Positions 37,120-47,410 of a stretch of 64,000 bases of DNA are shown piece after piece. The notes beneath the pieces are model-generated. The model was not told the origin of the DNA and made no database searches. It saw only the letters and a list, made by a program, of their open reading frames with translations. The stretch comes from Hermetia illucens (Eukaryota > Arthropoda > Insecta > Diptera > Stratiomyidae). Each line of letters starts with the position of its first letter. Position 1 is the stretch's first letter. The stretch is from positions 22,790,001 to 22,854,000 of the forward strand of contig NC_051854.1 of the NCBI RefSeq assembly GCF_905115235.1. The letters are read 5' to 3'. A program made the position numbers and the translations under genes.

Positions 37120-38200
37120 CCCTGATCGACTACTCTGCACTTGCCGCCGCTGAAATCATTGACATGGGACTCAAGACGCTCATCGAACACGAAACACTTC
37201 CCTATATCGGGGACTGAAGTGACTATCTACTGCGACATGTTAAACAGGGTCGCTCCCCCTACACCACGCGTGATTTCCGGAAACCAGATTTCACTTTGGT
37301 GCATAAACTATCGCATCCCGGAACGAAAACCACGACTGAACTAGCGACACAGCGTTTCATCTGGCCACGCATCAAAATCATCTGTCGAGAGTGCACCCCA
37401 TCGTATTGTTCGTCAACAGTCGTAGATGGCGAGGCACGTAAAACTACCGACGAGCATTTGCCAACAGCCCTCTTCACAGCTGTAAGACGTCAACATTAAT
37501 ATCGTTAACCATCCAGACTCAGAAGGAATACGACGTGCGTCGATCGCTACACTCGATGGCCAGAAACGTTCGCAATGCCAGACCAAGAAGCCGAGACCAC
37601 AGCTCGCACCCTCTACAGCGGTTACTACAGCAGGCACAGTCGCTGAATCGATTTTCAAGCACGAACTATATACGCACGATTGCTCACCATCCTGAAGCGA
37701 ATAGCGTAACTGAAAATCGCCATTCGTTGCCGTCATCTCTAGCAATGGACGCGAATACCACCAGCGGTACTATTGTGTATCCTAGCCGTATGACGCGACA
37801 CCTTAGCTGCAACATCAGCCGAGCTTGTTTATGGCGAAACCATTCTGCTTTCGGCAGATTGCTAATTCCATCAAGCAGCATAGAAAATCAAGGGTCTACA
37901 TTTACCCTTCGATCAACTCCGAGCAGACGTCGCCAATCGAAAACAACTACACTTGCCTTTATCCGTCACGACGCCGTAAGAAATTCACTGCAAATGCCCT
38001 ATGACGGACCGTACGCAGTGATCAGCCGATCCGATAAAACCCTCGTAGTAAGCATTCGAGGCAAAAGTACGACAGTGTCGTTGAATCAACTGAAGCCTGC
38101 CTTCATTTTCACCGAGCAACAGTATCCACTATGATTCGGACGGCAAGTGCGATGGGCGAATCGCTACCAGGCACAACTCAATTGAGAATAGCATTATTCC
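37120..38200 (+). mobile_element. Ty3/gypsy LTR retrotransposon fossil, integrase part
   Basis: Broken integrase-end pol fragment of a gypsy-type element, in the unc-45 intron. Recognised parts are the RNase H-integrase linker (HPGTKTTTELATQRF with its zinc-binding region), the integrase core and a C-terminal module (RHDAVRNSLQMPYDGPYAVI). It is probably from the same family as the fossil at 30125-31335 but a separate piece, since unc-45's last exon lies between them. Several breaks; no LTR seen. A fossil. Confidence 0.8.
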
Positions 38201-38559
38201 CACATTGTCTTCATGATTCCATTTGTAAGCCCAACTCAACATCGCACCTCGACATTTTCAAAATCTTCTCTTCTCCAGCGGTCCTACCACCGTCATGGTC
38301 CCATCTTCAACACGTCTTTCGAGCTCAGATAACTCCCACGTTTCCTTCTACTCATTCAAATCGTGAACGGTGACACTCACGCGAAAACAAACGAAGATCC
38401 CAAAGAAAGAGAATTTACTAAGGAAATCGGGAATTCGAGAAGGACGTTTTGTGATCGGACACAAAAACTTTAAGGACATCCATTCATTGAAAAGCAAGAC
38501 CTGCTAAGGGATGGAGGCAGACTGCGCATAGATTTCCAACAATCATAAGCTTCTTCAAT

Positions 38560-40670
38560 AAAGAGAGCATAATGTAACCCAGCTTATTATATGGCGGCGC
38601 ATCGAAATACGTTGCATGGCGGCACCTACACAAACCGAAAATATTTGAGGATGCATTATTGAATCCCCATGCATGATCTTAATTTTTTATGTTTGTCTTC
38701 ATTCCGACTCTACTGCTTCTCTTCCCAAATCCAGAGCCATTTGGTCAAAATTCATGACCCAGCGAGAGAGTAAACAAATGTTATCAGCGTCCATTGAACT
38801 GCTCCGGAAAAAGCAGCATAAAGAACGTTCCTGATAACAAGAATAAATAATATCGGTGATAAGATGTAACCCTGGTGGACTCCGCTTTAGGCCTCAAATT
38901 TCTCTCAGACTGTATCTCGGCGCAGCACGCATGTCGCTCTGATAATCGCTATTAGTTTCTGCGGAATACCCGTCCTGCGTAGAGCATTCCAAACACACTC
39001 CCCATTCGCGCTTTCTCGAAATCGATGAAGAGCAATTACAGGTAAGATCTAAACTCCGTGCCCTGTTTCAAAATTATCCGTAGGGTGTTGATGTGGTCAA
39101 TGCAGGACGATCCGGAGCGGAAACCAGTCTGCTCTCTGTCGATCAAGCTTTCGAGATGTTGTTTAATGCGTTCCAGGATTATTTTACCTATTTTATTCGC
39201 GACGGCAGGGAGCGCAGGTACGCCTCCAATTGTCGCGTTCTGCGGCATCTTCCGCTTCCCTGATCAGGGCAATGAAAGTCCTGGGGCGGTTTAACGTGAG
39301 TACCTGCCGTGAAGGCATAATCCCACGGTTCTTTTCGGACACGGATTGATTTTGGGACCACAATTAGAGCCCCGCCATGCAAACACAGCCGCCCTGGTTT
39401 ATACTGAGTGCAGGCTCAGCATTCATACCAATGGATGCGAGGCCTATCTAACACCTTTGCCGCAACTAAGGGGCACGGCACCCGAGTTGTACAGCGCAAC
39501 TCCACGCTTGAGCTCCGAGGAGCTCTGCCCGCGATGTAGGCATAACCAGAACCACCATGAAACTCCCACTAGGGGGCCAACCGCAAATAACCGGGCCGAG
39601 AACACATCCTCCAGGAATTCTCCTGGAGCAAATGCTCTCAGAGGGCCATCCCGGTTCCCATGGTACCAGATAACCTCCGGTGAGGCTTCGTGAGATAAGA
39701 TGAGTCCCTTGCAGACTCGGGTCTGATCGCCCTCCTCGAGTACGTGGGGACGGAATGACCAGGGCAATAGCAAATCCTCTTTTGTCACGATGCATACTAC
39801 GCTGAACTTCCCATGATTTCGTTCGGAACCGAAGTTCGAGCGCGTCGCACTCGCCAATAATCCCTTCCCTTCACTGATCTGCTTCCACGATTTCCCAGTC
39901 AGTCAGAGCTTGAGACACCACTTTGGGACATCACCGAGAATTTCATTGACGGCCCAATGACAAACGATATTCAGGCGGGTCACGTAAGCGACCATCGGAT
40001 GATGCGCCATTCCTGATAGCTCGTACTGTGTCAGTCAACTGATATTATGGCAGGCTCTGTTTTCGAACAGTGTTCCACAAATGACGAGACGGTGAAAGCT
40101 CCAGAAATCCGCGAAACTCCCACCATTGCGGATACGTGTTACGGTTACCAAGACCGAGATCCCCATCACCGAGCAAAGAGATGCCAGAGCCCACTTTGAC
40201 ATTCAGATCACCCATCACGATCACAATGTCACAATTAGGACCCCTGAACTACTTGCTCGTATGAGAATCCTTCTCCATTTTATCGGAAGTCGTCCTCGAT
40301 GTAGCTCTGTACAATTGTAGTGGTCCTTAACATGGGTCAGAATCTTGCAGTCAGAGGTCTGTCAGAAACGGCCTCCCAGGTCAAGAGAGCGCGCTTTGCG
40401 GTAACCGTCAGAAACAACCCGGTACCGGATTCGCGTCTGCTATTACTCGGCTTTCCAGAGTACAAAACACATTGCCGCAGAAGAGAAAGGAGTATTCTTC
40501 AGAGTCCCACCATCTTACTTCGCTTAGGCCCAGAATGTCCAGTTCAAATCGTTGGAATTCTCGCTTGAATTGGGGAACTCTCGCTACCGTTGCCGAGGAC
40601 CATGCGCGCATTCCAAAAACCCACCGTAATCGGTTAGCCAAAGGTTGGACATAGCAGATAATCACCGTTT
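38560..40670 (-). mobile_element. LINE fragment (CR1/Jockey-group type), endonuclease to RT
   Basis: Minus-strand, within the unc-45 intron. The endonuclease start reads VARVPQFKREFQRFELDILG with LSEVRWWDSEEY (40665-40408). Then comes NGGSFADFWSFHRLVICGTL (about 40120-40060). The RT reads IGKIILERIKQHLESLIDRE, QTGFRSGSSCIDHINTLRII (39248-39036), NALRRTGIPQKLIAIIRATC and GVHQGYILSPILFILVI (about 38990-38860). Frames are broken. The stretch 39300-39850 does not fit the family and may be a second insertion. The catalytic YADD part is not visible. A related fragment is at 56720-57000. Confidence 0.75.
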
Positions 40671-40874
40671 ACTTTCCATTTCAAATTTTCCCAATAACAG
40701 AACATTTTTTCATTCTTGAAACTCAGATTTCGAGAAACATCAAATTCTCGAAGGTCTCGCATCAAAATTTGGCATCGTGCCAATTAATATACTTTCATAC
40801 CAAACAGAAAATAGTATTTCGAGCTCACAAACGATACAAGAACCCTCCATAATCTATGCTAAACGAAGACTTAC

Positions 40875-42147
40875 CTTCCTTCGAAATAATGGCATTGCCG
40901 AAATCCAATGGTCCCAACAACAACGACGTAATAGCGACTGTGACACGCACCTTCGCCTCAAAATCAGGCGACAACAGTTTATCCTTGATATAATCCTCAA
41001 TTTGCTCCGTGAACTTCTGCCGGGCCCCGTCGTAGTACATATTGTCATAAATTCGCGCCAGGCAAACCGAAGCAATCGTCCTCGAAGAAGGCGTGATATC
41101 CATCGCGCTCTCGTACTTGTACTCCTCCAACTCCGAGCAGACCTCCATTAACCGTACCAGACCCCGAACTTCAACAAAACGCTCAGCCCAGTTCAAGGTG
41201 TTGTAATGGACGTTCCTTGTGATGACCTCAATCACAGCATCGCGCGCGAATCCCGAAATCGTTCGATCCGTAATTGTGTAAACCATGCAAGTGAGCAATG
41301 TGTCGATTTCCTTCTTGTACTTGTCGCACATTTCCTGATTTGGTTTGGATTCGGGCTTATTGTCCATCCCGGAAAATGTATTCAGGATTGTTTGTAGACA
41401 GAACTGTGCCGCATTAACTATTTCCTGATTCTTGCTGTCCAGAACCTTCAGGAACCAGGGCACTCCGAGGTGTTGCAAAACTGCCTTCGTGCGGTCAATA
41501 CTGCGATTGCATATCTCGGCGATAACTCGCACCGAATTCAAGTAGATCTCCTCGTTCTTCTCGGTTTTAACAAGCGAAGCGATCTTCTTCAAGGCTCCTT
41601 CCTTGAAAATCAAATCAGCCCCAACAGATTCCCTCGCGAGGACTACCAAATTGTTCATGGCGGACTTTCGCTTCTCAAGCGGCGCACCCATATCGAACGC
41701 CAGTTCGCACATTTGTTTCACTTTCGACGAAGTCTGGGAGTTTCGGGTGATGCGTTCTTGAACGATTGCATGCAGTCTTTCTAGGACTGGTTGAATGGCT
41801 TTGTTATTAGGATCCGCTTTCCATAGGTCGACCGCATCCTTGTACGACTCCTCGTACTTTTCCAACGCTTCATAAGCTTGAGAACGGCGGAATAAAGCCT
41901 TTGGATCGTTCGGGCTTATTTCCAGGGATTCCGTGCAGTCTGCTACGGCCGCATCGTAGTTATTTACCTTAAGGTACGCCGCCGCGCGGTTTTTGTAGAA
42001 CACCGGAAGCTCTCGACTCTTCTCGCCAGTTTTGATCGCTTTCGTGTAGTACTCGATGGCCTCGTCCCATTTGGAGTTTTTGAACGCCTCGTTGCCCTTT
42101 TCCTTGTACACAAGGCACTCCTCTACAGCTTTATTTTCATTCGTCAT
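40875..42147 (-). CDS. unc-45: UNC-45 myosin chaperone, first coding exon (TPR and central domains)
   Basis: Encodes the N-terminal half of UNC-45. Three tetratricopeptide repeats (about residues 9-115: KEKGNEAFKNSKWDEAIEYY, FYKNRAAAYLKVNNYDAAVA, PKALFRRSQAYEALEKYEES) bind the C-terminal tail of Hsp90/Hsp70. Then comes the central armadillo region (SKVKQMCELAFDMG, NNLVVLARESVG, VPWFLKVLDSKNQEIVNAAQ, YKYESAMDITPSSRTIASVC). The exon ends at G of a split Gly codon before GTAAGTC (40874 downward). The joined protein is 952 residues, against 947 in Drosophila. I chose the ATG at 42147 (MTNENKAVEE), which agrees with the fly start; a longer in-frame Met at 42231 lies in a 58-bp 5' UTR intron. Divergent neighbour: BUD23. 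Confidence 0.97.
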
Positions 42148-42177
42148 GCTAAGAACTTTCTTATCAATTCCACTTGT

Positions 42178-42235
42178 CTGAAATTTCGAAATGTTTATCT
42201 TCAAGTTCGCAAAATATCTTGCACTTTTCACTTAC
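42178..42235 (-). other. Probable 58-bp 5' UTR intron of unc-45
   Basis: On the minus strand GTAAGTG begins at 42235 and AAATTTCAG ends at 42178, just before the ACAAGTGGA that leads to the start ATG at 42147. The size fits the other short introns in the window (55-57 bp). Confidence 0.65.
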
Positions 42236-42239
42236 AATC

Positions 42240-42711
42240 GGAAAATTATGCACCTCCCTCACATGTGATCCAATTTTATACTCGCGAAAAGCCCGCTGCA
42301 GTCCATGCAACCACGAGGAAAATTCTAGACTGATCTGGGCGCGCAGACGGGTGTAAATATGCTATTTTTAAATTGAAAATGTCCGCAGATGCCTGGTACA
42401 CAACCAAGTCGAAATTCGGTGTAGTACCCAATTGGATGACACATTCTATTTGACAGTTGACTTTTGCCGGGTGGGGAACTTAGGATTTGTTATGACTTCT
42501 CGGGGTAAACATTCCTGAAGCTATGCACGAATGCTGATTTTTCATCGCACGTGTGGTAACATTTCAAAGCAGCTGACATTCAGCTGATTGTCAATTCGCC
42601 AAAGTAAAACACACGTGCTGGGTTTTGTTTATTTGCGAGGTACTGGTGTCGGACTTTAAGGAGAATTTTGTTAATAAACTGGCCGTTAATTTTTACAAAG
42701 ACTAAATAAAA
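42240..42711. promoter_or_regulatory. Divergent promoter region of unc-45 and BUD23
   Basis: Start codons are 564 bp apart. Within it are two CACGTG E-boxes (42548-42553 and 42612-42617) and two CAGCTG E-boxes (42570-42575 and 42581-42586). No mobile element was recognised here, in contrast with the introns on both sides. No TATA box could be supported. Confidence 0.55.
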
Positions 42712-42750
42712 ATGGCACGAAGACCTGAACATATGGCACCGCCTGAAATC
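42712..42750 (+). CDS. Bud23: BUD23 exon 1
   Basis: ATG to GAAATC, 13 codons reading MARRPEHMAPPEI, followed by GTAAGTAC. The same N-terminus occurs in fly BUD23 (MARRPEHTAPPEI as I recall it). Phase-0 intron of 7222 bp to 49972. Confidence 0.93.
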
Positions 42751-43044
42751 GTAAGTACTCTTGGTAAATTATGAGTAAAACCTTCAAAATGTGGTCAAGT
42801 TCGAATTTCCGGCAACAAGTAGTGAGAATGTTTGATTAACTTTCAATGCTGGAGGCGAAAAAGTTTATTGCATAAATGACTAGTGTTCTAAAAATCTTAT
42901 AAAATATTGAAAGTATTTCTACCGTCCAATGTCGTTTCCTAGCCTCCCGAAGTCTTCGTCCAGAATTTCGACTACGTCCTCCACCCTGCTCCGGAGTTTT
43001 AGAGGTAGTTGTCTACTTCCCCCATATCTTTGAATAGGTGTGTC

Positions 43045-44230
43045 GGAATTCTACTGATCATCATTTCTCATGCCTTAATAAGGAACTGCAGGCATCCCGG
43101 TTTTGGATCGAGATCCACCAATTCAATATTCATAAAAGCCGCCTAGCGTCCTGACCTACGTCATCGTTCCATCTCCAGCACGGCCAAGCCTTCTTTCCTA
43201 ACGTGGATAATGTTCTTATAGTTTTTCTGGAATGGATCATCCTCACCCATATGGGCATCCTCCAGAGAGCCAAAAACTTTTCGGAGGTTTATTATCTCGA
43301 ACTCGGCTAAGGGTTCGTAAATTTTTTTGCTAATAACCCAAGCCTCCGAGGAATACATGAGGACTGGCAAGATCATTGTCTTGTACAGTAAGAGCTTTGA
43401 CCCTATGGTGAGACGTTTCGAGCGGAACAGTTTTTGTAAGCTGTAATAGGCTCTGTTGGCTGCCAACAACCGTGCGCGGATTTCATCATCGTAGCTGTTA
43501 TCGGCTGTGATTTTCGACCCTAGATAGGAGAAATTATCAACGATCTCAAAGTTGTAGTCTCCTATCTCTATTCTTCCCGTTTGACCAGTGCGATTTGATG
43601 TTGGATTGTTGGTTTTTGGTGCTGTCGTTGCCACCATGTATTTTGTCTTGCCCTCATTAATATGCAGTTCAAGATCTCGCGCTGCCTGCTCGATTTGGCT
43701 GAAGGCAGTTTGTACGTCTCGGATCGTTCTTCCCATGATGTCGATATCGTCAGCATAGACTAGTAGTTGGGTGGACTTAAAGAGGATCGTACCGCTTGCA
43801 TTTACCCCAGCATCACGGATCACTTTCTCTAGGGCCAGGTTAATGAGGACGCATGATAGGGCATCCCCTTGTCGTAGACCGTGAGAGTGACTTGAAAGTG
43901 ATCCTGCTGCTTTTATCTGGTCTTGCACATTGGTCAGGGTCAGCCTAGTCAGTCGTATCAATTTCGTCGGGACATCGAACTCCCTCATGGCTGTGTACAG
44001 TTTTACCCTGGTCATGGTATCATAAGCGGCTTTAAAGTCGATAAAAAGATGGTGCAACTGGTGTCCATATTCCAACAGTTTTTCCATCGCTTGCCGCTGA
44101 TCTGTTGCTAATTTGCCTGGAGTGAAGCCTCTTTGGTATGGGCCAATGATGTTCTGGGCGTATGGGACTATCCGGCCTAGCAAAAGCGGAGAATATCTTA
44201 TAGATGGTACTCAGCAACGTGATATATATA
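43045..44230 (-). mobile_element. LINE-A copy 7, RT with the longest open frame
   Basis: Minus-strand, in the BUD23 intron. 44183-43161 is a 340-residue open frame: MLGRIVPYAQNIIGPYQRGF, LHHLFIDFKAAYDTMTRVKL (first catalytic Asp), GLRQGDALSCVLINLALEKV, LLVYADDIDIMGRTIRDVQT (YADD intact), YLGSKITADNSYDDEIRARL, PVLMYSSEAWVISKKIYEPL. It is the best-preserved LINE-A RT in the window. The 5' part (upstream of 44217) is missing, and the 3' end decays at 43160-43050. The tail is partly lost. Confidence 0.9.
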
Positions 44231-46375
44231 CCTACCTCTATCGCTTTTACCTAATCTTAGCACTAAATGCCAAGCATTTAGGTTCGGACGATCCTACCTA
44301 CTTAAAAGATAAAGGGGCACTAGTGGCTAGTGGTAGGTTAGTGAGAGAATCCGCCAAGAACTCCCCGCAACATCGAGCATGTAAGCAGAATGATGTACTT
44401 GTGCAGGGTTTGAACCAGATTGAGTAAGGGTCCTAGGACATCAAGGGAAGCCGTGAGGGATTTAGATACAATACTTGTATACTGACAATATTATGGAAAC
44501 TACAACCATTTTCTCGTGGCTCATAATTCACCTTCTTCTCCACGTATTTCCGTTCGATGTTGCTATTATTGGAGATAACAACATCAATAATATACCCGGA
44601 GCAACCTGTGTTGCGATCAGTCAGAACTTGCCAGTCCCAATACATGCTGTAAGCAGAACTCTCTAGTACTGCTTCCGGCTCATATCGGTAAACCCGACAT
44701 GTTCCCGTGATCAGCACGTACTTGTAAATAAGGTTTTGATGGATCACCTTACAGCATTATGCCTATGATTTGTATATTACACCGGTGTCATAACAGTACA
44801 GCCAAAAATGAGATGGTCCAACGTCTCTAGCGCCGAACTACACATTCTGCACTGGTCGTTCTTTCATGATGAGCTTTTTATAAGCTGGGGTGGCGAACAC
44901 GCCGTCCTGAATGGCACTCATGAACCCTTCCGTCTCAGCAAAGAGCTCCCCAGCACAGTCATCTGTTCGACAAATGGCTGCCAAAGCCAATTACCGTGTT
45001 TACCGCGCATTGCTTTCGACTTCCATTCATCGATCCGCTCTTGGTCCGACTTCACCCCACTCAGGTTAAGTGGAGTCAGCGCACAGTCTGCCTAACAAAT
45101 ACCCGCAAGCAAGAGATTCGCCTGTTCTCTGCTGTAAAAATAAGCGCGCAGCGAGTCGACTTCACGGTGATGTTGTGCCGCCACATCAACCACGCCAGTA
45201 CCTCCGATGTCTCGAGGCAGATTTGGATAATGCTTTCGGAATTTGGACATAGTAGTCCGCATCCGCCGCTGGACGTTTTCCAGATCGATTTTCGGCCACG
45301 ACAATATTCCGAATGTATATGCCAGTGAAGCGATATTGATGTATCAGTGCGCTTTACACGTCGCAAAAATTCGGACAGTAAATCATTCTTTAGATCATCA
45401 ATTGGAGCATGGATTCCTTGCAGAATTCCTAGATATTTGTAGAAGTCTGTCTCCGTCATAACTTGGATATGGAGGTCACCAATGCTATGTCCGGCATGCA
45501 GCTCGTGATGACCCCTGCAGATAGCTTGGACTCAACACTTGTCTAATCCAAATTGCGAATTCAACATGTCTACCATTCGCAACCTTCTAAGGTGGTCGTC
45601 AGTACCAGCATACAACTTGATGTCATCTAAGTACATTAAGTGTGTCAGCTCGCATTTAGCACATAGGCCATATTTTGTTACAAAACCATGCCCACTAGCA
45701 TCATTCAGTGGCCATGAAAGGGGGTCCAGTGCCATGCAAAACTAAAGGAAACTCAACGAAAACGAAGTATTAGCAGTCTCAGATGACAGCACTGATAATA
45801 TGGTATGCCCCCCTTCCATAACTGTCGCCAAAAACTTTATTAGTTTCGGATCAACGCAATATAGACTTAAGACATTGATTAGCCAGGTATGCAGTACGCT
45901 ATCGAAAGCCTTGGCATAATCGATGTAGCAACTAAAGAGGTTTGTTTGTCTCGAGTTGTTCTACAACTACCGAGTCAATAATGAGTTGCTCTTTGCAACC
46001 CCTTGACCCGACTCAGGAGCCCTTCTGCTCCTCAGACAGAATGTTGTTGGTCTCGAGGTGCGCATTGACACTTCCACTAATAACGGACGTTATGAATTTG
46101 TATAGGGTTGGTAAGCAAGAATTTGGGCTTGGGTGTCTACAGGGTCCTGCACCGTGTCCTTTCTAGGGATAAGGTAGGTAATTCCCACAGTGAGGAAGAA
46201 TGGAAATTCCTCTGGCCGACTAATGAGCTGCTTTATGCTATGTGCCAACCGACCGTGTATACTATCAAATTTTTTATTCCAGAAATTCTGCTTCCAGATC
46301 TCGAGTTCTTCGAGCTGTTTATAGCTCGGCGAATCTCCTTTTCGATAATATACCAAGCGTTATTTCTTAGTAGGA
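44231..46375 (-). mobile_element. R4/Dong-like LINE with restriction-type endonuclease, fragmented
   Basis: Minus-strand. In element order: YKQLEELEIWKQNFWNKKFD (46356 on), RPEEFPFFLTVGITYLIPRK, then MALDPLSWPLNDASGHGFVT and LTHLMYLDDIKLYAGTDDHL (45735-45532; catalytic YLDD), DFYKYLGILQGIHAPIDDLK (45459 on), LENVQRRMRTTMSKFRKHYP, LPRDIGGTGVVDVAAQHHRE. The C-terminal end (44747-44433) reads PEAVLESSAYSMYWDWQVLT and DRNTGCSGYIIDVVISNNSN. In this family the last part normally carries a PD-(D/E)XK endonuclease with a PDI motif; here it is deleted, with CS joined to GYIID. Frames are broken. R2/R4-type LINEs often target specific sites. Confidence 0.8.
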
Positions 46376-46734
46376 GCGGATGACGAAGAGACTCATTTCC
46401 TCAGTCCACAGATTGTGGCGAAACAGCTGCAACAGGCGGAGCAATGCTCTTGGTCGTCGTGGCGCCTAGACATCGAACCGCCCCACGACTAGCGGTTTCG
46501 ACGCCGTCACAACCGGGCTTGGAACCGACAACGGCGGAGTTATTTATTTATTATAGCTATTTATCTAAAACTATGACAGTAAGTTTCACTCTTCTTTATC
46601 GGCCTCATGGCAGCCCATGCGCTCTTTCCGGTGGTTAACGCGTCCGACGGGCACCCCGCACATTGACTTAATTGCTAGCGTGTCTGGCGGCCACGTCCAT
46701 TGCTCGTAGACAGAATTGTGAAGTGGTTAGGCAT

Positions 46735-46845
46735 TTTGAGCGGAACAATTTTTATAAGCTGAAATATAGGCTCTGTTGGTTAGGAACAACCGCATGCGAA
46801 TTTCTTATTCATAACAATTATCAGTTTTAATTTTCGACTATTAAT
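46735..46845 (-). mobile_element. LINE-A scrap
   Basis: About 110 bp matching, in reverse, the SKITTD-to-FRSKRL region of LINE-A (compare 43415-43515). Words shared include GAGCGGAACA and AGGCTCTGTTGG. Confidence 0.75.
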
Positions 46846-47094
46846 TATGAATTATCAGGAATGGTAGATCCAATGAACTCAAAATTTATACAAGACGCAG
46901 ATCGAAGAAACAGGTCCTTATCTTTGGCAGAGTGACTTTGTAAAGAAAATAAAAATAAACTAAAATATCAGATGCACAGTAGTGCTCGTATAAATCTATT
47001 AACGAGTTTTTTTATTATAGTTACCTATTTTAGTAGCTAAAGAACGCTCATGTTTACTTGGTAATGTATTCCTCTACCACGGAATTAGAAGTGG

Positions 47095-47410
47095 CTACTT
47101 GATTGCCAGTTCTACCTTCTTTATGTGCTCTCTCAATTTGGTGGTTTCAAACCTTTTCATGTGTCCAATATATATTTTTTGGCATTCTAAGCAAGTAATT
47201 GTATAATTGGCACACACTTCGATTATACTTTCCCCATCCTTTTCGCTATAAGTTGTAATTTGTAACCTGGAGTACTCTGCTTCTGCCCTATTCGTTCCTC
47301 CATTAATCCGACAAATATTTCACTTAGTAAAGGAGAAAGGTCGCTTATCACCACATCTGCGGTTGTCTTCAAATATCTATTGCTCCCTGAATATAAAACA
47401 GTTCCCATTT
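47095..47410 (-). mobile_element. Penelope-like element fragment (RT motif and GIY-YIG-type endonuclease)
   Basis: The minus strand reads SDLSPLLSEIFVGLMEERIG (47350-47285), matching the RT motif of Penelope-like elements. It continues in YKLQLIAKRMGKV and then, after the frame stop, CLECQKIYIGHMKRFETTKL with REHIKKVEL (about 47195-47110). That is the linker plus the GIY-YIG-type C-x2-C-K-x-YIG endonuclease motif. The rest of the RT is lost. Penelope-like elements have no capsid. Confidence 0.7.

Larger units (their letters stand above)
36078..40874 (-). other. unc-45 large intron, filled with mobile elements
   Basis: 4797-bp phase-1 intron with GTAAGT donor at 40874 and TTTTCAG acceptor. 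It carries a LOA-like fragment, a foldback element, a gypsy integrase fossil and a CR1/Jockey-like LINE, with coding exons intact on both sides. 36240-36300 and 40680-40874 have no recognised repeat. Confidence 0.9.

Noticed and set aside
39444-39857. 137-codon minus frame in the unc-45 intron
   Set aside because: Not recognisable as LINE or gene; probably chance within or beside the decayed LINE.
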